Assembly: GCA_016706685.1 (NCBI GenBank)
Contig: JADJJE010000049.1
Span: 1-10,811, forward strand
Length of the DNA: 10,811 nucleotides
Reading direction: 5' to 3'
Source of the DNA: Sandaracinaceae bacterium
Lineage (GTDB): Bacteria; Myxococcota_A; Polyangia; Polyangiales; Houyiibacteriaceae
Made by a program: the position numbers and the translations under genes. This document shows, in pieces, positions 6,484 through 10,811 of this stretch (position 1 is the first letter of the stretch; every line of letters starts with the position of its first letter). The notes under the pieces were generated by a model, which saw nothing but the letters and a program-made list of their open reading frames with translations, was not told the origin of the DNA and searched no databases.

Positions 6484-7714
6484 GCACATTGCGCGGCGCC
6501 GCCGCCCGCCCCCGCCCCGGGGGGGGGCGGGGCCGGGGGCCGGGGCGCGGGGGGGGGGGGGGGGCGGGGGCGGGGGGGGGGGGCTTGTGGAGCCAGGACG
6601 GGTCCCGCGGCCGGCAAAGCCGGACCGCACCCGTCCATCCACGCCACGCGGACGTGGCGAATTCGAGTGGAACCAGGACGGGTCCCGCGGCCGGCAAAGC
6701 CGGACCGCACCCGTCCATCCACGCCACGAGGACGTGGCGAATTCGTGTGGAGCCAGGACGGGTCCCGCGGCCGGCAGAGCCGGACCGCACCCGTCCATCC
6801 ACGCCACGAAGACGGGGCGGAAATCGACTGCGCCTCCCGCACCCACCCAGCGAGATCCGACGCTCGAGGGCCAGCAGGTCCATCGACAGCGCGGCCACCA
6901 CGTGGACGGCCCATGCGTACCAGAACGACCGCGCGCGCAGCGCGAACACGCCCAGCGCGAGCCCGGCGACGACGGACCCCAGCGCCTCGGCGAAGGGCTT
7001 GTTGGCGTGCATGAGGGCGAACGGGATGTTGCCCACGAAGATGCCCAGGATCCCCAGGCGCGCGTGGAGTCCCAGCGTCAGGAAGCCGCGGAAGAAGTAC
7101 TCCCAGCCCAGGAAGTACACGGCGTAGGCCAGCTCGTACACGACCAGCCACACCAGCCAGTCGCTGGGCTGGCCGCTGGTGGCGTAGTCGACGGCCTTGT
7201 CCCCGAGCCAGTCCGAGATCGGGTAGTAGCGGTAGAAGGACGAGTCGCGGCTGGCCACGAAGATCACCGGGAGCATCACCGCCAGGAGCACAGCGCTGCC
7301 CTTGAGCCCGTACCGCCGGTCGCCCAGACCCAGGCCGAGGCCGAAGTGCGGGGCGGTCATGCCGGCTTGGCTCGGCGAGGTCTCGGGGATCGGCGGCCCG
7401 CCATCAGGTCCACGCGCCGCCGACGCCTCGCCCCGAGACAGCCATGCCAGCGTGGCCAGCGGGACGAGGCCCAGCAGCACGGCCGCGCTGGCGAACCACC
7501 AGAGGTCGGCGAACACCAAGAACCGCGGGTGGTTACCGAGTCCCCACTGGAAGCGCTGGAAGGCCGCGGGCGAGCCGTAGGCCCGGAAGACGGTCAGGAC
7601 CACCGCCGACACGGTGAGGATCGCGGCGGTGTGGCGGTCCCAGCCCCGCGTGATCCAGGCCCACTCGGCCTCGTCGAGCCCGAGGAGCGAGCGGAGCCGC
7701 TTGAGCCGCGTCAC
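6458..7714 (-). CDS. CPBP-family intramembrane protease running on into the repeats
   Basis: Starting at GTG 7714, the protein has several hydrophobic helices (about residues 28-45, 64-92, 140-155, 186-204, 211-236, 245-262). It carries the CPBP (CAAX protease/bacteriocin-processing) signatures: WEYFFRGF at residues 204-211 with Glu205 and Arg209, FALMH at 232-236, and His271 in AWAVHVVAAL. The first Glu of the usual EExxxR motif is Trp here. The family is membrane-embedded and cleaves or processes membrane-linked substrates; the substrate here is unknown. The normal end would be near residue 286 (LLALERR). Instead the frame continues about 130 residues through the three 80-bp repeats and the C-tract to TAA at 6460-6458. 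That tail is Arg/Pro/Gly-rich and resembles no domain. The start is uncertain, since the frame stays open upstream. The gene diverges from the operon at 7773. Confidence 0.8.
   Translation of the reverse strand: MTRLKRLRSLLGLDEAEWAWITRGWDRHTAAILTVSAVVLTVFRAYGSPAAFQRFQWGLGNHPRFLVFADLWWFASAAVLLGLVPLATLAWLSRGEASAARGPDGGPPIPETSPSQAGMTAPHFGLGLGLGDRRYGLKGSAVLLAVMLPVIFVASRDSSFYRYYPISDWLGDKAVDYATSGQPSDWLVWLVVYELAYAVYFLGWEYFFRGFLTLGLHARLGILGIFVGNIPFALMHANKPFAEALGSVVAGLALGVFALRARSFWYAWAVHVVAALSMDLLALERRISLGGCGRRSRFPPRLRGVDGRVRSGSAGRGTRPGSTRIRHVLVAWMDGCGPALPAAGPVLVPLEFATSAWRGWTGAVRLCRPRDPSWLHKPPPPAPAPPPPPRPGPRPRPPPGRGRAAAPRNVLDSANRFL
6519..6583 (+). repeat. G-tract with G16 and G12 runs
   Basis: The plus strand carries consecutive G-runs of 9, 4, 5, 4, 16, 5 and 12 bases, interrupted mainly by single C or CC. 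This is enough for one or more G-quadruplexes, and the preceding C-rich 6506-6518 could pair with it as a hairpin. Run lengths are probably unreliable in such data. It lies between the 80-bp repeats and the promoter at 6455-6483. Confidence 0.7.
6587..6826. repeat. Three tandem 80-bp repeats, each with two hairpins
   Basis: The copies are 6587-6666, 6667-6746 and 6747-6826, with no spacers. Copies 1 and 2 differ at only a few bases; copy 3 diverges in its last quarter. Each copy holds a long hairpin. In copy 1, 6596-6603 pairs with 6629-6636, and 6607-6615 pairs with 6619-6628, with an AAA loop, a CCC bulge and a single-A bulge (17 pairs in total). A second short hairpin, CGCCACG/CGTGGCG with a four-base loop, spans 6642-6659. 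The short-hairpin loop varies between copies (CGGA, AGGA, AAGA), while the long stem is unchanged. Neither strand of the array contains a stop codon in any frame. Confidence 0.9.
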
Positions 7715-7760
7715 GGACCCGGCTTCGCGCGAAGGCGTGACGAGGTCAACCGCACGGCGG

Positions 7761-7766
7761 TATGCT
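7761..7766 (+). promoter_or_regulatory. Candidate -10 element (TATGCT) of the exported-protein operon
   Basis: TATGCT ends six bases before ATG 7773, in the 58-base divergent gap next to the CPBP gene. A matching -35 is weak (TGACGA at 7738-7743, spacing 17). Transcription would start at about the ATG, again suggesting a leaderless mRNA. Confidence 0.45.
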
Positions 7767-7772
7767 CGACGG

Positions 7773-8438
7773 ATGTTGCGCTCGTCCCCCGCAGTCACGG
7801 CTGCGCTCCTCGCCCTCGGGATCGCCGGGCCCGCGTCGGCCACCATCATGGTCCCGCTGTCGCTCGCGGAGCTCGCCACCGAGTCCACCGCCATCGTGCG
7901 TGCGCGCGTGCTCGATCGCAGCGCCGTCTGGGACGATGAGCGTAAGCGCATCTACACCACGACCGTGCTCGAGGTGGTGGAGTCGGTGTACTCGGTCGCG
8001 CCGTTGGGTCGCGAGATCCGCGTGCGCACGCTGGGCGGTGAGGTCGGCGAGGTCGGCATGAAGGTCGCCGGTACGCCGGACCTGAAGCTCGGCGAAGAGG
8101 TGCTGCTGTTCCTGCGCCCCGACGGCAAGGTGCCCACCAGCTTCGCCGTCATCGGCATGAACCAGGGCCGCTTCTCGATGCGCACCGACTCCGCCGGGCG
8201 CCTCATCGCCACGCCCACCTGGGATGGGATCGCGTTCGCGCGGCCCGGCAATGACGGCGTGCTGCGCGTCGCTGGTCACGAGACGCCTACGAGAAGCCGT
8301 TACCTCGAGCTGCGCACCCAGATCCTCGCCTTGCGCGCCCAGGCCGCTGCGCCGGCCGCGCCCGCGGCCCCGCAAGCGCCCGCCGTGCCCGCCGCGCCGG
8401 CCGCGCCCGCGTCGCCCGTCGCCCCCACCGGCAAGTGA
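7773..8438 (+). CDS. Exported protein preceding the matrixin genes
   Basis: This gene is intact, encoding 221 residues. A clear signal peptide (MLRSSPAVTAALLALGIAGP, then ASA) is followed by TIMVPLSLAELATESTAIVR, so cleavage after ASA is likely. The mature domain (about residues 24-195) alternates charged and hydrophobic strands: AIVRARVLDRSAVWDDERKR, IYTTTVLEVVESVYS, REIRVRTLGGEVGEVGMKV, LKLGEEVLLFLRPDG and FAVIGMNQGRFSM. It looks like an all-beta periplasmic or surface domain without a catalytic motif. The last 30 residues are almost only Ala and Pro, a flexible tail. ATG 7773 is preferred because the signal peptide starts there. The next gene begins four bases after the TGA, so it is probably co-expressed with the metalloproteases as a companion (inhibitor, adaptor or surface partner; undetermined). 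I recognise no named family. Confidence 0.88.
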   Translation: MLRSSPAVTAALLALGIAGPASATIMVPLSLAELATESTAIVRARVLDRSAVWDDERKRIYTTTVLEVVESVYSVAPLGREIRVRTLGGEVGEVGMKVAGTPDLKLGEEVLLFLRPDGKVPTSFAVIGMNQGRFSMRTDSAGRLIATPTWDGIAFARPGNDGVLRVAGHETPTRSRYLELRTQILALRAQAAAPAAPAAPQAPAVPAAPAAPASPVAPTGK

Positions 8439-8442
8439 CTCG

Positions 8443-9485
8443 ATGCTCGCGCGCACCGCACCTGCCGGGCGCGGGCGCTCGCGGCTCCACTGCTGACGTC
8501 CCTGCTCGCCACCGGCCCTGCGGTGGCCTTCGAGCTCACGCCCGTCGCCGGGCAGCCCACGCTGGCCAGCGCCCACCCAGCACTACCTCGTCGAGCGCAG
8601 CGCGGCCTTGCCCGGCCTCGGCGCGGCCACGCGCGCGGCCTTCGATGCCTGGACGGCGGTGCCGGGCTCGAGCTGGACTGCGGCGCCCACCAGCACCGCC
8701 GCGAGCATCGTGGTGCGCGAGGCGCGCCCCGGCGAGGTCAGCGACGCCTTGGCGATCACGCTGCGCTCCTATGTGGTGGGCACCGCAACCCTCACGCGGG
8801 CGGGAGATCCTGCTGGGCGCCGACGGCGTGCCGCTCGGCGAGGCAGCGGTCGCTACGATCTGGTGAGCGTGCTCGTGCACGAGGCCGGTCACGCGCTCGG
8901 GCTGGCCCCACACCTGCGGCGATCGCGGGGCCACGTATCCTTCGTGCTTCGAGCTCGACGGGCTGCCGGCGCGCCAGCGCGCGGATCCTGGGCGCGGTCA
9001 TGGCGCCCACCATCGCGCTCGAGGAGGCGCGGCGTGCGCCCACGACCGACGACGCCGAGGGCCTGGTCGCGCTGTACCCCGGCACCCGCGGCCCGCGCCC
9101 GTGCTCGGTGCGCTCGGACTGGCCTGCCCGGACGCGGCGTGGGTGCTGGAGGTGGACGCGCCGCAGCGGGTGGAGCGCGCTGGCGCGACGAGGACGGGCG
9201 TTTGACCGACGCGGTGGTGCGGCTGCGCCTGCAGGATCGGGTGGTGCTGGATGCGCCGCGAGGGCCTCTCGACCTCGTCGTCGACGATCCGGCCGCGGCC
9301 AGCCGCGCGGTGTGGGTCGAGCCCTCGGTCACGCCGTGCCCGGTCGACGCCGTCGACGCCGGGGCCAGCGTGCCGCCCACGACCGCGGGCGAGGCCGCTC
9401 GCTGACCCAGCCGACGGACCTGGCGGTATGGGTGCTGAGCGTGGCGCTGCTGGCCTGGGGTCGGCGCCCGCGGAGGTCTACGTGA
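8443..9485 (+). CDS. Exported matrixin-like zinc metalloprotease, frameshifted
   Basis: ATG 8443 opens a signal peptide which, after one base shift, reads ALAAPLLTSLLATGPAVA, then FELTPVAGQPTLAS. The catalytic domain contains TRAAFDAWTAVPGSSW, SIVVREA, then VHEAGHALGLAH at about 8875-8911. HEAGHALGLAH is the metzincin HExxHxxGxxH zinc motif; one surplus C in the run 8906-8909 splits the last His from the rest. GAVMAPTIAL (Met codon at 9000) is the Met-turn, and TDDAEGLVALYPG closes the domain as in matrixins. A beta-rich tail follows (VVRLRLQDRVVLDAPRGPLD). The stop is ambiguous. One frame ends at TGA 9405. The other ends at TGA 9485 after a hydrophobic stretch (DLAVWVLSVALLAWG) and a basic end, like a MYXO-CTERM-type anchor but without its Cys. 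I prefer 9485. The gene sits between tightly packed neighbours on both sides. Confidence 0.75.
9472..9477 (+). promoter_or_regulatory. Shine-Dalgarno site of the second matrixin gene
   Basis: GGAGGT lies ten bases before ATG 9488, the same sequence and spacing as for the second SPFH gene. It supports the start chosen for this gene. Confidence 0.5.
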
Positions 9486-9487
9486 GC

Positions 9488-10322
9488 ATGTGGCGGAGCT
9501 TGATCGTGCTGGCCTTGGTGGCGCCTGCGCCCGCCGCGTGGGCCTACAAATGCACGCGGACGGCCATCACCAGCGGGCCTTCGCTGACGTGGCGCGCGCG
9601 CCAGGTGAGCTGGGTGCTGGACAGCGACCTCACCGGGGACATCGCCAACAAGGCCGCCACGCGCGCGACCATCAAGGCCTCCTTCCAGACGTGGACACAC
9701 GTACCGTGCTCGGATCCGGCTTCGTGCTGGCCGAGGTCCGCGGCGACGTGAAGTGGCCGAGGCCCCCGACGCCGGTCCCTTCGAGAACGTCGTGACCTTC
9801 GTGGCCAGCGGCTGGGACTATGACCGGGCGATCATCGCGCTCACCACCACGACCTTCGACGATCGCGGCCAGATCAAGGACGCCGACATCGAGCTCAACG
9901 ATCAGCACTTCGAGTTCTTCGTGGACGGCAAGGCCTGCGCGCCGGCGGTAGGCCGGATGGACCTGCGCAACACGCTCACGCACGAGGTGGGTCACGTGCT
10001 GGGCCTGGACCACCCGCCGATCGGCCTGCGTACGAAGACGCCACCATGTACGCCAGCGCGCCGCCCTGCGAGACCATCAAGCTCGCTGGCCGACGACGAC
10101 ATGGCGGGCCTGTGCGCCATCTACCCCATCGGCGCCGCCAACCAGCCCTGCTTCCCGGCCGACGGCTCGGGGTTCGTGGTGGTGGACGAGGACGACGGCC
10201 TCGGCTGCACCACCACCGGCGGCGCGCTCCGGGCCCACGCTCGCGCGCTGGTGCTCGGGTGGGTCGCGCGTCGCGAGCGTCGCGCCCGGGGCGCCGGCGC
10301 GCGCTCATCGAGGGGGGCCTAG
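9488..10322 (+). CDS. Exported matrixin-like zinc metalloprotease with MYXO-CTERM-like tail, frameshifted
   Basis: ATG 9488 starts a signal peptide, MWRSLIVLALVAPAPAAWA, then YKCTRTA. The pro/catalytic region shows SLTWRARQVSWVLDSDL and TRATIKASFQTWTHVPCSDP. After shifts near 9720-9750 it continues FENVVTFVASGWDYD, LTTTTFDD and GQIKDADIELNDQHFEF, an arrangement typical of matrixins. LTHEVGHVLGLDH (about 9975-10013) contains the complete HExxHxxGxxH zinc motif in one unbroken frame. ATMYASAPPCETIK (Met at 10046) is the Met-turn, in a neighbouring frame, followed by SLADDDMAGLCAIYPIG. The C-terminus has GLGCTTTGGA, a hydrophobic ALVLGWVA and RRERRAR. Cys plus helix plus Arg cluster is the pattern of the MYXO-CTERM surface-sorting tail. 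It ends at TAG 10320-10322. It is related to the preceding gene only by family; the two catalytic regions differ in sequence. Confidence 0.8.
10311..10317 (+). promoter_or_regulatory. Shine-Dalgarno-like site of the lipoprotein gene
   Basis: AGGGGGG lies eight bases before ATG 10326 and supports this start. It overlaps the end of the preceding gene. Confidence 0.45.
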
Positions 10323-10325
10323 GCC

Positions 10326-10811
10326 ATGCGGCGTCTGCTCCAGTACACCGCCGCCCGCGGTCGCCTGACGATGCTGCTGTTGGTGGCTCAGGTCGCGTGC
10401 GCGCAGTCCGTCGTGACCGCTCCCGGCGAGCCCGGCGATGGGGGCGCCCCGCTGGACACACTCGATGGTGGGCCCGGGGCGCGCGCCGATGTGCGGCCTT
10501 CGCCGCGTGACGCGCAGGTCCAGCCCGCCGACGCCGAGGCCGATGGTGGTCTCGTGGCGCGCGACAGCGGTGAGCCCATGAGCGCCTGCATGACCGAGCT
10601 CCGACAGGACATCCAGGTGCCCTCGCCGAACGCACCGCACGGGTTCCAGGGTGTGCGCGCGCTGGTGTTCGACGCCTCGCGGAGGCTGCACGTCCTGTCG
10701 CGCCAGGGGCCGCCGTTCACCGACTGGGTGTCGGTGCACGAGCCCGCGCCCGACTATCGGCTCGTCCGCGGCTTCGGGCGCGAGCAGATCCGCGCGGCCC
10801 AAGACGTGGTC
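10326..10811 (+). CDS. Lipoprotein-like exported protein, truncated at the window edge
   Basis: This open frame begins at ATG 10326, three bases after the previous stop, and is unbroken for 162 codons to the window edge; no stop is visible. The N-terminus RRLLQYTAARGRLTMLLLVA, then QVACAQS, is a signal peptide ending at a Cys, as in lipoproteins, although the position -3 residue (Gln) is unusual for a lipobox. Residues about 38-80 are an Asp/Gly/Ala/Pro-rich linker (GDGGAPLDTLDGGPGARADV, QPADAEADGG), common in surface proteins of Myxococcota. The folded part starts around residue 85 with two or three strands: GFQGVRALVFDASRRLHVLS and WVSVHEPAPDYRLVRGFGRE. The FDxxxRLHVLS pattern recalls beta-propeller blades (NHL-type), but too little is visible to name a family. 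It is the fourth gene of the operon begun at 7773. Confidence 0.75.
   Translation, partial: MRRLLQYTAARGRLTMLLLVAQVACAQSVVTAPGEPGDGGAPLDTLDGGPGARADVRPSPRDAQVQPADAEADGGLVARDSGEPMSACMTELRQDIQVPSPNAPHGFQGVRALVFDASRRLHVLSRQGPPFTDWVSVHEPAPDYRLVRGFGREQIRAAQDVV

Noticed and set aside
6596..6660. Integron attC sites or transposon ends
   Set aside because: The hairpins have bulges like attC, but the conserved GTT/AAC core pair is not seen, and there is no integrase, transposase or target duplication in the window.
6587..6826. CRISPR array
   Set aside because: The three 80-bp units abut without unique spacers and are too long for CRISPR repeats; no cas gene is nearby.
6188..7939. Plus-strand open frame of 583 codons
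   Set aside because: It is antisense to the CPBP protease and runs through the G-tract and stop-free repeats. Composition is His/Gln/Arg/Gly-rich with no domain or signal, as expected for a GC-rich shadow frame.
7746..8576. Minus-strand open frame opposite the exported protein
   Set aside because: Gly/Arg/His-rich shadow; the plus strand has a signal peptide and an unbroken gene.
10305..10802. Minus-strand open frame at the right edge
   Set aside because: The plus strand carries a continuous frame with a signal peptide and a Shine-Dalgarno site, with the typical Asp/Gly linker.

Overview
This 10.8-kb window is very GC-rich and most likely comes from the chromosome of a myxobacterium-like member of the Myxococcota (former Deltaproteobacteria). 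The evidence is the codon use, a kinase-like protein with a DUF4388/PATAN-type tail, matrixin-type exported metalloproteases, an apparent MYXO-CTERM-type C-terminus, Asp/Gly/Ala-rich exported proteins and a Gln-Glu tRNA pair. The read or assembly appears error-prone. Nearly every long gene is broken by one-base frameshifts in homopolymers, while protein motifs continue cleanly in a neighbouring frame. I therefore give whole-gene spans and read across the shifts instead of calling these pseudogenes.

Layout. 2-644 (+): C-terminal part of an unrecognised Trp-rich protein. 714-2648 (+): a protein kinase-like protein that lacks the catalytic signature residues, joined to a PATAN/DUF4388-like C-terminal region. 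It converges on a minus-strand operon (5645 down to about 2614) of two SPFH/band-7 membrane proteins and a small membrane-anchored coiled-coil protein. Upstream of that operon on the same strand lie tRNA-Gln(CTG) and tRNA-Glu(CTC), with a hairpin terminator at 5804-5837. The stretches 645-713, 5646-5803 and 6033-6083 hold no gene.

At 6084-6447 (-) is a small exported protein with its own promoter. Behind that promoter come a G-tract of about 65 bp and three tandem 80-bp repeats, each containing two hairpins. The repeats and G-tract are entered by the reading frame of a CPBP-family intramembrane protease (7714 down to 6458, -), whose stop codon is missing where the family would normally end.

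From 7773 to the right edge runs a tight plus-strand operon for exported proteins: a signal-peptide protein, two zinc-metalloprotease (matrixin-like) proteins with C-terminal hydrophobic tails, and a truncated lipoprotein-like protein. Spacing between these genes is 2-4 bases. The group reads as a secreted or surface proteolysis unit of unknown target. First genes of units have a -10-like element 6-7 bases before the start codon, which suggests leaderless mRNAs, whereas several internal genes carry Shine-Dalgarno sequences.
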